DNA from: Marinobacter sp. LQ44
GTDB lineage: Bacteria > Pseudomonadota > Gammaproteobacteria > Pseudomonadales > Oleiphilaceae
Assembly: GCF_001447155.2 (NCBI RefSeq)
Contig: NZ_CP014754.1
Span: 1,674,001 to 1,738,000 of the forward strand
DNA length: 64,000 nt
Direction of reading: 5' to 3'
In this document: one piece after another, positions 19,582 through 28,891 of the stretch
Numbering within the stretch: the stretch's first letter is position 1
Layout: each line of letters begins with the position of its first letter
The notes under the pieces: generated by a model
Database searches by the model: none
The model's input: only the letters and a program-made list of their open reading frames with translations
Told to the model about the DNA's origin: nothing
Made by a program: the position numbers and the translations under genes

Positions 19582-20565
19582 TCAGCCCGCTACGGGAATA
19601 ACGATACGACCGCGGATCTTGCCGTCCATGAGACGGCTGGCCGCATCGATGGCATCATCGAAGGCCACTTCGGTGATCATACTGTCGAGCAGCTCCGGGG
19701 ACAGGTCCTCGGCCAGTCGTTTCCACGCGTAAAGGCGGTCTGCTTTCGGGGCCATCACACTGTCGATGCCACACAGGGTCACGCCGCGCAGGATGAACGG
19801 TGCCACGGTGGACGGGAAGTCCATGCCGGCGGCCAAGCCGCAGGCCGCGACCACACCCTGGTATTTCATACCGGCGCAGACATTCGCCAGCACCTGGCCA
19901 CCAGCCACATCGATGGCCCCGGCCCAGGTCTCGCGGGCGAGGGGTTTACCCGGTTCACTCAGCTCAGCGCGATCCATAATCTGCTTGGCGCCCAGCGACT
20001 TCAGATAAGCTTCTTCTTCCTTTCGGCCGGTCACCGCGGTCACGGAATAACCCAGCTTGGCCAGAATGGCGACGGCCACACTGCCAACACCACCGGTGGC
20101 ACCAGTCACCAGAATATCGCCAGACCCAGGCTTCACGCCGTGCTTCTCCAGGGCGATGACACACAGCATGGCGGTGTAACCGGCGGTACCAATGGCCATG
20201 GCCTGACGAGCCGTGAACGGAGCTTGTAAGGGGATCAGCCAGTCGCCGGACAACCGGGCTTTCTGGGCCAAGCCGCCCCAGTGTTTCTCACCCACACCCC
20301 AGCCGTTCAGCACCACTTCGTCTCCGGCCTTGAAGTCGGGATTGGACGATTCAGTAACCACACCGGCCAGATCAATACCCGGCACCATCGGATAGGTCTT
20401 GGCAATGGGCGCACGGCCGGTAATGGCCAGAGCGTCCTTGTAGTTCAGGGTGCTGTATACCACATCCACAGTCACGTCGCCTTCCGGCAACTGCGCTTCA
20501 TCTATGGACTTCAGGGACACCTGCTGGTCGCCCCGGCTGCCTTCGATCAGAATACCTTTGAACAT
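19582..20565 (-). CDS. acuI: Acrylyl-CoA reductase AcuI/YhdH-type oxidoreductase
   Basis: A 327-residue zinc-free medium-chain dehydrogenase. The N-terminal GroES-like domain contains [21 protein letters not shown] and PGIDLAGVV. The NADPH-binding motif is [15 protein letters not shown]. AcuI/YhdH proteins reduce acryloyl-CoA to propionyl-CoA and are quinone-reductase-like. It is convergent with the NosR-like gene, separated by a single base, and may protect against reactive enals or take part in propanoid/C3-alcohol metabolism (inference from location). A general quinone reductase activity is the alternative. Confidence 0.88.
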   Translation of the reverse strand: MFKGILIEGSRGDQQVSLKSIDEAQLPEGDVTVDVVYSTLNYKDALAITGRAPIAKTYPMVPGIDLAGVVTESSNPDFKAGDEVVLNGWGVGEKHWGGLAQKARLSGDWLIPLQAPFTARQAMAIGTAGYTAMLCVIALEKHGVKPGSGDILVTGATGGVGSVAVAILAKLGYSVTAVTGRKEEEAYLKSLGAKQIMDRAELSEPGKPLARETWAGAIDVAGGQVLANVCAGMKYQGVVAACGLAAGMDFPSTVAPFILRGVTLCGIDSVMAPKADRLYAWKRLAEDLSPELLDSMITEVAFDDAIDAASRLMDGKIRGRIVIPVAG

Positions 20566-20686
20566 ATGCCCTCCTCCAATCAGCGGCCAAAGTAAACGCC
20601 AGAGCGCCGGCGGTCAGCCTCAGCCAAAAATATAATTTACGAAGTCTCCCTCACTGTAGCGTAAACGGCTGTAAAAATAGAGGAAT

Positions 20687-20708
20687 AAAAAAGGCCCTGG
20701 GAAGGGCC
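20687..20708 (-). terminator. Rho-independent terminator downstream of exaC
   Basis: On the minus strand GGCCCT pairs with AGGGCC across a four-base loop and is followed by six T. It lies about 130 bases after the exaC stop, leaving a stretch (20709-20840) in which I see no gene. Confidence 0.85.
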
Positions 20709-20840
20709 TAAGGAGAGTGTAGAAGATCCCGCGCTCCCGAAGGAGCTACCTGACAAATGCCAGGCCAACAATGTGCACCGTCCCTGTGCGGTCACACGAA
20801 ACGGGACCCGTGTGGATGGGCCCCAACTGCCACTTGCAGA

Positions 20841-22361
20841 TCAGAAGAACCCGAGTGGGTTGGTGTCATAGCTGGTCAACATGCACTTGGTCTGCTGGTA
20901 ATGCTCCAGCGCCATCTTGTGGGTTTCACGGCCAACACCGGACTTCTTGTAACCACCGAACGCGGCATGGGCCGGGTACGCGTGGTAACAGTTCATCCAT
21001 ACCCGACCGGCCTGAATGTTGCGGCCCATCCGGTAAGCAAGATTAGTGTCGCGGGTCCAGACGCCGGCACCCAGGCCAAACTCGGTGTCGTTGGCGATGG
21101 CCAAGGCTTCTTCCTCAGTCTTGAAGGTGGTGACACCCACCACCGGGCCGAAGATTTCTTCCTGGAACACACGCATCTTGTTGTCGCCCTTGAACAGGGT
21201 CGGCTGGATGTAGAAGCCGTTGTTGAATTCACCTTCCAGATGCTCACGGTCACCACCGGTCAGCACAACCGCGCCTTCCTGACGGCCAATCTCCATGTAC
21301 GACATGATCTTGTCGAACTGTTCCTTGGACGCCTGGGCACCCACCTGAACGTCGGTATCCAGCGGGTTGCCACGCTTGATGGCCTTGGTGCGCTCAACCA
21401 CTTTCTGCATAAATTCTTCGAACATGTCTTCCTGAACCAGCGCCCGTGACGGGCAGGTGCAGACTTCGCCCTGGTTGAAGAACGCCAGCACCAGACCTTC
21501 CACGCACTTGTCGATGAACTCCGGCTCAGCCTTCATCACGTCAGAGAAGTAAATGTTCGGTGACTTGCCACCCAGCTCAACGGTAGACGGGATAATGTTT
21601 TCAGCCGCGCACTTGAGGATGTGGGAGCCCACCGGGGTGGAGCCAGTAAAGGCGATCTTGGCAATGCGCTTGCTGGTGGCCAGAGCCTGGCCGGCTTCAA
21701 TACCGTAGCCGTTAACAATGTTGAGCACGCCCGGCGGCAGCAGGTCGCCGATGACTTCCATCAGTACCAGAATGCTGGCAGGGGTCTGCTCGGCGGGCTT
21801 CAGCACCGTGCAGTTACCGGCCGCCAGGCACGGGCCCAGCTTCCAGGCCGCCATCAGCAGCGGGAAGTTCCAGGGGATAATCTGGCCAACCACACCCAGC
21901 GGCTCGTGGAAATGATAAGCCACGGTGTTGTGGTCGATTTCGCCCATATGGCCTTCCTGGGCACGCAGGCAGCCGGCGAAGTAACGGAAGTGGTCCGCCG
22001 CCAGGGGAATATCGGCGTTCAGGGTTTCGCGAACGGCCTTGCCGTTGTCCCAGGTTTCCGCCACCGCGAGCTTCTCGAGATTGGCTTCAATGCGGTCAGC
22101 AATTTTCAGCAGGATGTTGGAACGCTCGGTGGGAGACGTCTTGCCCCAGGCCGGCGCTGCTTTGTGGGCGGCGTCCAGCGCCAGCTCGATGTCTTCAGCG
22201 GTCGAGCGCGGGATCTCACAGAAAGCCTCGCCAGTGACCGGCGTTATGTTCTCAAAATACTGGCCCTTAACCGGCGCTACCCATTCACCGCCAATGTAGT
22301 TCTCATAGCGGGATTTAAAAGAAACAACGGAGCCGTCCTTTCCTGGTTGTGCGTAGATCAT
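20841..22361 (-). CDS. exaC: NAD-dependent aldehyde dehydrogenase ExaC
   Basis: A 506-residue cytoplasmic aldehyde dehydrogenase that oxidises acetaldehyde and other aldehydes made by the PQQ dehydrogenases. Catalytic residues are the Glu in VELGGKSPN and the Cys in [20 protein letters not shown] is the nucleotide-binding loop. The last residues [15 protein letters not shown] are typical of the ExaC/AcoD group. The ATG at 22361 was chosen for AGAGGT upstream. It has its own promoter region with a copy of island motif 1 and its own terminator. Confidence 0.94.
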   Translation of the reverse strand: MIYAQPGKDGSVVSFKSRYENYIGGEWVAPVKGQYFENITPVTGEAFCEIPRSTAEDIELALDAAHKAAPAWGKTSPTERSNILLKIADRIEANLEKLAVAETWDNGKAVRETLNADIPLAADHFRYFAGCLRAQEGHMGEIDHNTVAYHFHEPLGVVGQIIPWNFPLLMAAWKLGPCLAAGNCTVLKPAEQTPASILVLMEVIGDLLPPGVLNIVNGYGIEAGQALATSKRIAKIAFTGSTPVGSHILKCAAENIIPSTVELGGKSPNIYFSDVMKAEPEFIDKCVEGLVLAFFNQGEVCTCPSRALVQEDMFEEFMQKVVERTKAIKRGNPLDTDVQVGAQASKEQFDKIMSYMEIGRQEGAVVLTGGDREHLEGEFNNGFYIQPTLFKGDNKMRVFQEEIFGPVVGVTTFKTEEEALAIANDTEFGLGAGVWTRDTNLAYRMGRNIQAGRVWMNCYHAYPAHAAFGGYKKSGVGRETHKMALEHYQQTKCMLTSYDTNPLGFF

Positions 22362-22476
22362 GATATCGACCTCTTTGTTGTGTTTGTCGCATGGCAACGC
22401 GGCCTTTCGCGTTTACTCATTCAATGTAGACCCCATGCCGGATTCCGTGAATGCGTCGTTGGGGGCGAAAAACTCG

Positions 22477-22489
22477 TTCCTTGGTAGTA
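22477..22489 (+). promoter_or_regulatory. Island motif 1, exaC copy
   Basis: TTCCTTGGTAGTA, with the adjacent bases GACGCTT also resembling the exaB/pedE copy. It lies 115 bases upstream of the exaC start, on the strand opposite to the gene. Candidate response-regulator site. Confidence 0.5.
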
Positions 22490-22516
22490 GACGCTTTGAG
22501 CAGCTATGCTGAAAAA

Positions 22517-22543
22517 GCAAAAAGGGCTGCCCGAAGGCAGCCC
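22517..22543 (-). terminator. Rho-independent terminator downstream of pedH-like gene
   Basis: On the minus strand GGGCTGCC pairs with GGCAGCCC across a TTCG tetraloop, followed by TTTTTGC. It begins 24 bases after the dehydrogenase stop codon. Confidence 0.9.
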
Positions 22544-22566
22544 AAAGGTCGATCAGTCAAGACAAC

Positions 22567-24342
22567 TTACTTGCCAGCCACCCGGTCTTTCGGCAGTTTG
22601 AAAGTCCAGACCATGCCGCCCTGGTTAAAGTCTCTGACCACCTTGGCCACTTCACCCCCCCAAAGCGGAACCGCACCACCCCAACCGGAGGCGACGGAGA
22701 CGAATTGCTCGCCGTCCATCTCCCAGGTCACCGGGGTACCAACCACCCCGGAACCGGTGTTGAACTTCCAGAGCTCTTCGCCGGTTTTGGCGTCAAAGGC
22801 TTTCAGGAAACCTTCCGGTGTGCCGGTGAACACCAGGCCACCGGCGGTCGTCATTACGCCACCCCACAGTGGAGCCGGGTTGTTCTGGCGCCAGACTTCT
22901 TTACCGGTTTTCGGGTCCATGGCACGCAGCACGCCGATAAAGTCATCGTTAGCCGGCTTGATGGTGAAGCCTGCCCCCAGATAAGCAGCGCCTTTCTTGT
23001 AGGACACGGGCTCGTTCCAGATGTCCATGGACCACTCGTTGGAAGGCACATAGAACAGTTCGGTATCCGGGCTGTAAGCCATTGGCATCCAGTTCTTGCC
23101 GCCCAGGAAGGCCGGGAAGGCGACAACGGTTTCACCCTTTTCCCCATCCAGGTCCGCCGGGTTACCCGGGCGACCGCCTTCTTTCAGGATCGGGCGACCG
23201 GTTTTCGGGTCAAGGCCGGTTGCCCAACTGATGGTGTCGACAAACGGGAAACCGCGAATGAACGAGCCATCCTCACGGTTGAGCACGTAGAAAAACCCGT
23301 TACGGTCCGCGGTGGCTGCCGCTTTGATGGTTTTTCCTTTTTCTTTCAGATCAAAGGAAATCAGCTCATTAACACCATCGTAATCCCAGCCATCATTTGG
23401 GGTAGTCTGGAAATGCCACTTGATGCTGCCGTCGTTCGGATCGATCGCAACCCGAGACGCGGAGTACAGGTTATCCCCAGGGCGCAGGTGCGAGTTCCAG
23501 GGAGCCGGGTTACCGGTACCGAAGAACAGGGTATCGGTTTCCGGATCGTAGGTGCCGCCCAGCCACGTTGCCGCGCCGCCGGTCTTCCACATGTCACCAG
23601 GCCAGGTCTTGCCTGCCTCGCCACCGGAAATACCGTTCTCGACTTTCTTGCCATCCTTGTAGACGTAGCCCATGTGGCCCTCAACCGTCGGGCGGGTCCA
23701 AAGCAAATCACCGGTGTTGGCGTCATAGGCTTCAACCTTACCCACGATACCGAACTCCCCCCCAGACACGCCGGTAATCAACTTGCCGTTGACCACGATG
23801 GGCGCAGCTGTGATGGCATAGCCTTCCTGGTAATCGGCAACCTTCTTGATCCAGACCACCTTACCGGTGTCTTTATTGAGCGCGACCAGCTTGGCATCCA
23901 GAGTACCGAAGTAAACCTTGTCACCATATATGGCAGCGCCCCGGTTGATCACGTCACAGCAGGGCATAATGCCGTCGGGCAGGCGGGCATCGTACTGCCA
24001 CAGTTCTTCACCGGTGCGAGCGTCTACTGCCCACATGCGGGAGTAGGAACCGGTCACGTACATTACGCCATCTTTGATCAGCGGTTGCGATTCCTGGCCA
24101 CGCTGTTTCTCTCCACCGAAGGAGAACGCCCACGCTGGCTGGAGATATTTAACGTTTTTGGTGTTCAGGGTTTTCATAGGGCTGTAGCGCTGGCCCTGAT
24201 AGCCCATGCCGTAGGTAACGATACTGTCGATGCTTTGATGGTCGTTCAGCAGGTCTTGGTCGGTGACCGCGTGGGCCCCGAAGGAAACGGCTAATGCAAG
24301 GGCACTGGCCGCAAAGGTCTTGCCGATCGCGATTGATCTCAT
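22567..24342 (-). CDS. pedH: PQQ alcohol dehydrogenase, lanthanide type (PedH-like)
   Basis: A 591-residue periplasmic quinoprotein that oxidises alcohols to aldehydes. Signal peptide 1-25 (AHA cleavage). The eight-bladed propeller carries the vicinal disulfide C128-C129 (MPCCDV), metal ligands E196 (GGEFG) and N278 (GTGNPAPWN) and catalytic D320. The residue two after it is D322 (WDYDG). This extra Asp marks lanthanide-dependent enzymes such as XoxF and PedH. The ATG at 24342 follows GGAGAACG; the frame is open 30 codons further upstream but that part has no signal peptide. It has its own terminator and both candidate cis-motifs upstream. Metal choice is inferred from the motif. Confidence 0.9.
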   Translation of the reverse strand: MRSIAIGKTFAASALALAVSFGAHAVTDQDLLNDHQSIDSIVTYGMGYQGQRYSPMKTLNTKNVKYLQPAWAFSFGGEKQRGQESQPLIKDGVMYVTGSYSRMWAVDARTGEELWQYDARLPDGIMPCCDVINRGAAIYGDKVYFGTLDAKLVALNKDTGKVVWIKKVADYQEGYAITAAPIVVNGKLITGVSGGEFGIVGKVEAYDANTGDLLWTRPTVEGHMGYVYKDGKKVENGISGGEAGKTWPGDMWKTGGAATWLGGTYDPETDTLFFGTGNPAPWNSHLRPGDNLYSASRVAIDPNDGSIKWHFQTTPNDGWDYDGVNELISFDLKEKGKTIKAAATADRNGFFYVLNREDGSFIRGFPFVDTISWATGLDPKTGRPILKEGGRPGNPADLDGEKGETVVAFPAFLGGKNWMPMAYSPDTELFYVPSNEWSMDIWNEPVSYKKGAAYLGAGFTIKPANDDFIGVLRAMDPKTGKEVWRQNNPAPLWGGVMTTAGGLVFTGTPEGFLKAFDAKTGEELWKFNTGSGVVGTPVTWEMDGEQFVSVASGWGGAVPLWGGEVAKVVRDFNQGGMVWTFKLPKDRVAGK

Positions 24343-24387
24343 GGTTGCGTTCTCCAATTCTCTTGTTTTCAGATTCGATAGCGAACC

Positions 24388-24401
24388 GGGAACTTTTCCC
24401 G
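24388..24401. promoter_or_regulatory. Island motif 2 (palindrome), pedH copy
   Basis: GGGAACTTTTCCCG, an inverted repeat GGGAA-N3-TTCCC. It lies 45 bases upstream of the pedH start, close to where a core promoter should be. The identical 14-mer occurs before the pedE-like gene. Candidate operator; which regulator binds is unknown. Confidence 0.5.
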
Positions 24402-24466
24402 CCTCTCTACCCATTCTTGTTGGCCCCCGCATTTACAACAATTAACCCCACGCACAGGTTTTCTCA

Positions 24467-24479
24467 TCACTTGGTAGTA
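24467..24479 (+). promoter_or_regulatory. Island motif 1, pedH copy
   Basis: TCACTTGGTAGTA, 124 bases upstream of the pedH start and opposite in strand to the gene, between the terminator of the binding-protein gene and motif 2. Confidence 0.5.
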
Positions 24480-24495
24480 AGACTCCGCCAGAAAC

Positions 24496-24520
24496 GAAAA
24501 AGCCCGCACTGGGGCGGGCT
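24496..24520 (-). terminator. Rho-independent terminator after the binding-protein gene
   Basis: On the minus strand AGCCCGC pairs with GCGGGCT across a 6-base loop, followed by TTTT. It isolates exaB and the binding protein from the downstream pedH promoter. Confidence 0.85.
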
Positions 24521-24538
24521 GGATTCGGTCCACAAAGG

Positions 24539-25468
24539 CTACTCGGCTTCTTCCGGCCCGAGAATCGCGTCATAGTATCCAGGGCGGCTAAAGGAGAGCC
24601 CATGCCGCTGATACAGCTGGGCCACTTCGCCATTGCGGATCATTCGGTCCACAGCGCCTTCAACGGCGTATCCCAGGGCACGATGGGTGTGCCGTATGGC
24701 GATGCCGACATCCCAAACCGGTTTACTGATACCAGGAAAGCCGTTGCTGGCCTTTTTGAAGGGACGGTCCGGATAAGACTTCAGACTGTGTTCCAGCTCC
24801 GCGCGCATGCCCATGACGGCGCTGACCTCACCGCTTGCCATCGCCTCGAACGCCTTGGCGACGGTCATGTAGTGATGCACCTGATCGCGCATGCGACCGC
24901 CAAAAGAGGAGGTCATGTAGGTGGCCGGCAGGGTATCGATCTCCACTCCGATCGGGTGGTACTGGAATTTGGCGACAGTATTGATTTCATCCAACTTGTC
25001 GGCATCGAACACAATCTGCCAACGCTCCTGCTGATAAGGCGCCACAAACACCACCTGCTCATTGATCATCTCGCCGGTTGAGTCGCGCATGTACTTGAAC
25101 ACACTGTCATGGGGGACCCGCATCATGATGTCGGCCACGCGTGTTTTGGACAGGTAATGACCTTTCCAGATGTGGTTGCGAAGATCGTCCCCCAGGTTTT
25201 CATCTGGAATGATCCAGTAGGGCCGGAATTCCACCCCCAGTGCCTCGGCGATCTGACGACCGAGATCCGCATCCACGCCTTTCGCTTCACCATTTTCCTC
25301 GTAGGAGTAAGGCGGAAAGTCCTTGTACATGCCGACGTTCAGAAAGCCCGAATCCTGGATAATATCCAGGGTGCGATCCGGAATGAGCAGGCGCGGCTGC
25401 TGCCCGTAGGCCATTGCCGCCAGCATCGTAAACACTACAAGTAATACACGAAACGCAGTTTTCATCAC
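24539..25468 (-). CDS. Quinoprotein-associated periplasmic binding protein (MoxJ/PedG-like)
   Basis: A 309-residue solute-binding protein of the SBP_bac_3 type. Signal peptide about 1-22, then LNVGMYKDFPPYSYEENGEA and KGVDADLGRQIAEALGV, typical of the amino-acid-binding fold. No ABC permease is adjacent. Homologues (MoxJ, PedG, XoxJ) always accompany PQQ alcohol dehydrogenases and are thought to help activate or assemble the dehydrogenase rather than transport a solute. It is 35 bases downstream of exaB and followed by a terminator, so exaB and this gene form one unit. The second of two ATGs could be the start. Confidence 0.86.
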   Translation of the reverse strand: MMKTAFRVLLVVFTMLAAMAYGQQPRLLIPDRTLDIIQDSGFLNVGMYKDFPPYSYEENGEAKGVDADLGRQIAEALGVEFRPYWIIPDENLGDDLRNHIWKGHYLSKTRVADIMMRVPHDSVFKYMRDSTGEMINEQVVFVAPYQQERWQIVFDADKLDEINTVAKFQYHPIGVEIDTLPATYMTSSFGGRMRDQVHHYMTVAKAFEAMASGEVSAVMGMRAELEHSLKSYPDRPFKKASNGFPGISKPVWDVGIAIRHTHRALGYAVEGAVDRMIRNGEVAQLYQRHGLSFSRPGYYDAILGPEEAE

Positions 25469-25503
25469 TCACCCTCCTGACGACGAATCATCACCAAACC
25501 GGA

Positions 25504-25932
25504 TTACTCCGGCTTGGGCAGCGATTCAACGTAGGTGCGAATGGCCCAGATCGCAGTCTGATCCAGGTTGTCCTTGAAGGAGGGCATACCGCGGCCGGTG
25601 CCGTTGGTCACCCGACCAATAAAATATTCGTCGTCCCACTCTTCCAATTCACGAAGATCCGGTGTCAGGCCGCCGGACATGGCCTCAATGCCATGGCACA
25701 CGGCACAGTTACCGGCATAGCCACTGCGCCCGACTTTGATCGCCTCTTCGTTGAGTGAGCCATGTTCGTTGCCCTCACGGAACGGATTTTCCGCGCGCAG
25801 CTCCTTGCCCAGGTCGGGCAAGGCACCGGTATCAACCGGTTGCGGTGTCACATCCCCGTGAGACCAGGCGGAGGAAGCGCCAACAGACAAAGTGGCAACG
25901 AGCAGGGTTCGAATGAAAACGTGTGTCAGCAT
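25504..25932 (-). CDS. exaB: Cytochrome c550 ExaB/PedF-like
   Basis: A 142-residue periplasmic monohaem cytochrome c, the electron acceptor of PQQ alcohol dehydrogenases. Signal peptide about 1-24, haem motif CAVCH (C76, C79, H80), probable Met ligand in GRGMPSFKD. It is divergent from the calcium-type dehydrogenase and precedes the MoxJ/PedG-like gene. It could serve both PQQ dehydrogenases since only one such cytochrome is present in the island. Confidence 0.92.
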   Translation of the reverse strand: MLTHVFIRTLLVATLSVGASSAWSHGDVTPQPVDTGALPDLGKELRAENPFREGNEHGSLNEEAIKVGRSGYAGNCAVCHGIEAMSGGLTPDLRELEEWDDEYFIGRVTNGTGRGMPSFKDNLDQTAIWAIRTYVESLPKPE

Positions 25933-26061
25933 GGTTAGACCACCTCTTGTTTTGAATCACGATGGCTGGCGCTGTTTTTGTGTGACGTCAACCAGCAGCT
26001 TTCCACAAGTATGGTGAGGCCGTGCTAGCGATAGAATGCCACTTTCGCTTTCAGACACTAG

Positions 26062-26074
26062 TTCCTTAGTAGTA
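26062..26074 (+). promoter_or_regulatory. Island motif 1, exaB/pedE copy
   Basis: TTCCTTAGTAGTA followed by AACGCTGAGAG, the copy closest to the exaC site (TTCCTTGGTAGTAGACGCT). Same strand relation and distance to exaB as the exaC and pedH copies have to their genes. Confidence 0.5.
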
Positions 26075-26157
26075 AACGCTGAGAGTCAACGCCAAAGCAT
26101 GAGTTTCCGCATTACCCATATAGAACGCCCGGTTTTTCATGATGATGGCCGTACCTT

Positions 26158-26171
26158 GGGAACTTTTCCCG
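26158..26171. promoter_or_regulatory. Island motif 2 (palindrome), pedE copy
   Basis: GGGAACTTTTCCCG, identical over 14 bases to the pedH copy, 129 bases upstream of the pedE-like start. Confidence 0.5.
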
Positions 26172-26300
26172 AATCCTGTTGGTTTCATCCCATTGATCCG
26201 ATGCTTTTTTCCGTCGCCACAGCGTCCCCCCAAGCCAATACTCGTGGCGTCGATGCCTTGAGCAAGACGATGGGTACAACAAAAAACAAGGGGAAAGACA

Positions 26301-28157
26301 ATGAACTTCAAGACACGCAAGCGCCCGCTACTGCGGGGGATAGGACTGGCTCTGGCCCTCGGATCAGCGGTAGGTCTCGCCAGCCAGGCAAATGCTGGAA
26401 ACGTAACCTGGGAAGATATCGCCAATGATGCACAAACAACCGAGAACGTGCTGGGCTACGGCATAGGCCCCAAGGCCCAACGATACAGCCCGATGACCAC
26501 CATCAACCGGGACAACGTGGAACGACTGGTTCCGGCCTGGTCATTTTCGTTTGGCGATGAAAAACAACGGGGGCAGGAATCCCAGGCACTGGTTCATGAC
26601 GGTGTTATCTATGTAACCGGCTCCTACTCTCGCATGTGGGCCCTGGATGCAAAAACCGGAAAACGGCTATGGGAATACAGTCACCGGCTGCCAGAAGGCA
26701 TTCGCCCCTGTTGCGATGTGGTCAACCGTGGCGCTGCCATTTTTGGTGATAAAGTATTCTTCGGTACTCTGGATGCGGGCATTGTTGCCCTGAACAAGGA
26801 TACCGGTAAGGTCGTCTGGCGAAAGAAATTCGGTGACCACGAAGCCGGCTACACCATGACCGGCGCACCCACGCTCGCGAAGGATCAGAAGACCGGTAAA
26901 GTTTTGCTGATTCACGGATCCTCAGGTGATGAATTTGGCGTTGTAGGCAAGCTGTTTGCCCGAGACCCGGATACCGGCGAAGAAATCTGGATGCGCCCGT
27001 TCGTCGAGGGCCATTATGGCCGTCTCAACGGTAAAAAAAGCACGCCAACCGGTGATCCTCGCGCGCCCAGTTGGCCCGACGACGCCTCCCGTGACACCGG
27101 TAAGGTTGAAGCCTGGAGTCATGGCGGTGGAGCCCCCTGGCAAAGCGCCAGCTTCGACGCGGAGACCAACACCATCATCATCGGTGCCGGCAATCCCGCA
27201 CCCTGGAACACCTGGGCCCGCACATCACCGGGTGGCAATCCTCAGGATTATGACAACCTCTATACGTCAGGACAGGTTGGCGTAGACCCCACAACAGGTG
27301 AGGTGAAGTGGTTCTATCAACACACACCGAACGATGCCTGGGATTTTTCCGGTAATAACGAGCTTGTGCTGTTTGAGTACACAGATGACGGGCGTGAGGT
27401 AAAAGCCACCGCGCACGCTGACCGCAATGGCTTTTTCTACGTGGTCGACCGCACGAACGGCAAGCTCGAGAAAGCGTTCCCATTTGTTGACAATATTACC
27501 TGGGCCAGCCACATCGACCTGGAGACAGGCCGCCCCGTGGAAAGAAAAGGCCAGCGCCCACCACCCGTCCCGAAGGGTGAAACCCGTGGCGAATCCATCG
27601 AAGTCTCTCCGCCCTTCCTGGGTGGCAAAAACTGGAATCCTATGGCTTACAGTCAGGACACCGGGCTGTTCTACATACCCGCCAACCACTGGAAAGAAGA
27701 TTACTGGACCGAAGAAGTTACCTACAAGAAAGGGGCTGCCTATCTGGGACAAGGCTTTCGAATCAAGCGAATGTATGACGACCACGTAGGCATCCTTCGA
27801 GCCATGAACCCACTCACCGGCGAGATCGAATGGGAACACAAAGAGCGGTTGCCACTTTGGGCCGGCGTTCTGACCACCAAAGGCGGCCTTGTGTTCACAG
27901 GCACTGGAGACGGCTACCTGAAGGCATTCGATGCCAAGACCGGTGAGGAACTTTGGAAATTCCAGACCGGCTCGGGAATCATCTCTTCGCCGATCACCTG
28001 GGAGATGGATGGCGAGCAATACATAGGCATCGCCTCCGGCTACGGCGGTGCAGTTCCGCTTTGGGGCGGCGATATGGCCGAACTGACCAAACCTGTCTCC
28101 CAGGGAGGTTCGTTCTGGGTATTCAAGATGCCCTCCTGGGCACAGGCCTCCCGCTAA
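26301..28157 (+). CDS. pedE: PQQ alcohol dehydrogenase, calcium type (PedE/ExaA-like)
   Basis: A 618-residue periplasmic quinoprotein alcohol dehydrogenase. Signal peptide about 1-32, vicinal disulfide C137-C138 (RPCCDV), metal ligands E211 (GDEFG) and N298 (GAGNPAPWN), catalytic D348. Two residues later is S350 (WDFSG) instead of Asp, the pattern of calcium-dependent PedE. It differs from the other dehydrogenase by an insertion near residues 245-270 ([11 protein letters not shown]) and a loop near 305-318. RBS GGGGAAAG fixes the start. It is followed by a strong terminator. Substrates are probably short and aromatic alcohols, as in the Pseudomonas homologues. Confidence 0.92.
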   Translation: MNFKTRKRPLLRGIGLALALGSAVGLASQANAGNVTWEDIANDAQTTENVLGYGIGPKAQRYSPMTTINRDNVERLVPAWSFSFGDEKQRGQESQALVHDGVIYVTGSYSRMWALDAKTGKRLWEYSHRLPEGIRPCCDVVNRGAAIFGDKVFFGTLDAGIVALNKDTGKVVWRKKFGDHEAGYTMTGAPTLAKDQKTGKVLLIHGSSGDEFGVVGKLFARDPDTGEEIWMRPFVEGHYGRLNGKKSTPTGDPRAPSWPDDASRDTGKVEAWSHGGGAPWQSASFDAETNTIIIGAGNPAPWNTWARTSPGGNPQDYDNLYTSGQVGVDPTTGEVKWFYQHTPNDAWDFSGNNELVLFEYTDDGREVKATAHADRNGFFYVVDRTNGKLEKAFPFVDNITWASHIDLETGRPVERKGQRPPPVPKGETRGESIEVSPPFLGGKNWNPMAYSQDTGLFYIPANHWKEDYWTEEVTYKKGAAYLGQGFRIKRMYDDHVGILRAMNPLTGEIEWEHKERLPLWAGVLTTKGGLVFTGTGDGYLKAFDAKTGEELWKFQTGSGIISSPITWEMDGEQYIGIASGYGGAVPLWGGDMAELTKPVSQGGSFWVFKMPSWAQASR

Positions 28158-28171
28158 CGTTCCTCCGGACT

Positions 28172-28200
28172 GGGCCTGGCAGTTCGCCGGGCCCTTTTTT
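28172..28200 (+). terminator. Rho-independent terminator after the pedE-like gene
   Basis: GGGCCTGGC pairs with GCCGGGCCC (one G-T pair) across AGTTC, followed by six T. Confidence 0.92.
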
Positions 28201-28225
28201 CTGCCTATGAGTCAGAGGTGAAATC

Positions 28226-28879
28226 ATGAAACCTGTTATTACCGCCTCATTGTTACTGTTCACCGCATCGGCACTGGCCAGTGACTATATGGCCGATATG
28301 GATCAAATCCCCGTCATCAACGGCTGCAAGCTGGAACGCAAAGCTAGTTGCGCCGGCGCTGACCTGCAGGGGGCGGATCTGTCCAATATGGACCTTCACT
28401 CAGCCAACTTGCGCGGTGCCAACCTGTCTGGCGCAAATATCAGCCATACCAGCCTCCGAGGTGCCAACCTTGATGGGGCGAATCTCGACAATGTTACCGG
28501 CTATCGACTCCAGGCCTACCGGGCCAGCATGAGGGGCGCGTCACTGAAGAATGCCCAGTTACAGGGTATACAGGGCGAGTATCTGTTCGCCCAGGGAGCA
28601 GACTTCAGTGAGGCAGACCTGACCGGAGCCAACTTCGACTTCTCGCGTTTTTCCGGTGCCACTCTGGTGAACGCCACTATGCCCTTCAGCAGCTTCGAGA
28701 TCTCCTGGATGCCAAAGGCAAATCTGGAGGGCGCCAACCTGAGGGGAGCAAACCTTCAGGAAGCGAAGCTGGGGCTGGCCAACCTGGCTGATGCCGACCT
28801 GACCGGAACCCGCATTCACTACGCCACGTTCGAGGGAACCCATATGGAGGGCTGCACAGCCTGCCCCTTTGACTGGTGA
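28226..28879 (+). CDS. Secreted pentapeptide-repeat protein
   Basis: A 217-residue exported protein. Signal peptide about 1-18, then a short region with two cysteines (NGCKLERKASCAG), then about 25 consecutive A(D/N)LXX repeats (ADLQGADLSN, ANLRGANLSG and so on), expected to form a right-handed quadrilateral beta-helix. The tail has GCTACPF. A homologous gene sits beside exaA/pedE in Pseudomonas, so it belongs to the alcohol-oxidation system; its function is not known. It has its own RBS (AGAGGTG) after the pedE terminator. Confidence 0.85.
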   Translation: MKPVITASLLLFTASALASDYMADMDQIPVINGCKLERKASCAGADLQGADLSNMDLHSANLRGANLSGANISHTSLRGANLDGANLDNVTGYRLQAYRASMRGASLKNAQLQGIQGEYLFAQGADFSEADLTGANFDFSRFSGATLVNATMPFSSFEISWMPKANLEGANLRGANLQEAKLGLANLADADLTGTRIHYATFEGTHMEGCTACPFDW

Positions 28880-28891
28880 ACCAGGGCGGGC

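Larger units (their letters stand above)
25933..26300. promoter_or_regulatory. Divergent control region between exaB and the pedE-like gene
   Basis: A 368-base stretch with no convincing gene. It holds island motif 1 at 26062-26074 (129 bases from exaB, 226 from pedE) and the motif 2 palindrome at 26158-26171 (129 bases from pedE). The pedE leader after motif 2 would be long, ending in GGGGAAAG before the ATG. I did not identify a clear -35/-10 pair. Confidence 0.6.

Noticed and set aside
22705..24294. 529-codon open frame on the plus strand opposite the pedH-like gene
   Set aside because: Mirror of a highly biased GC-rich coding sequence; the minus strand encodes a complete quinoprotein with all active-site residues, and the plus-strand translation has no recognisable domain.
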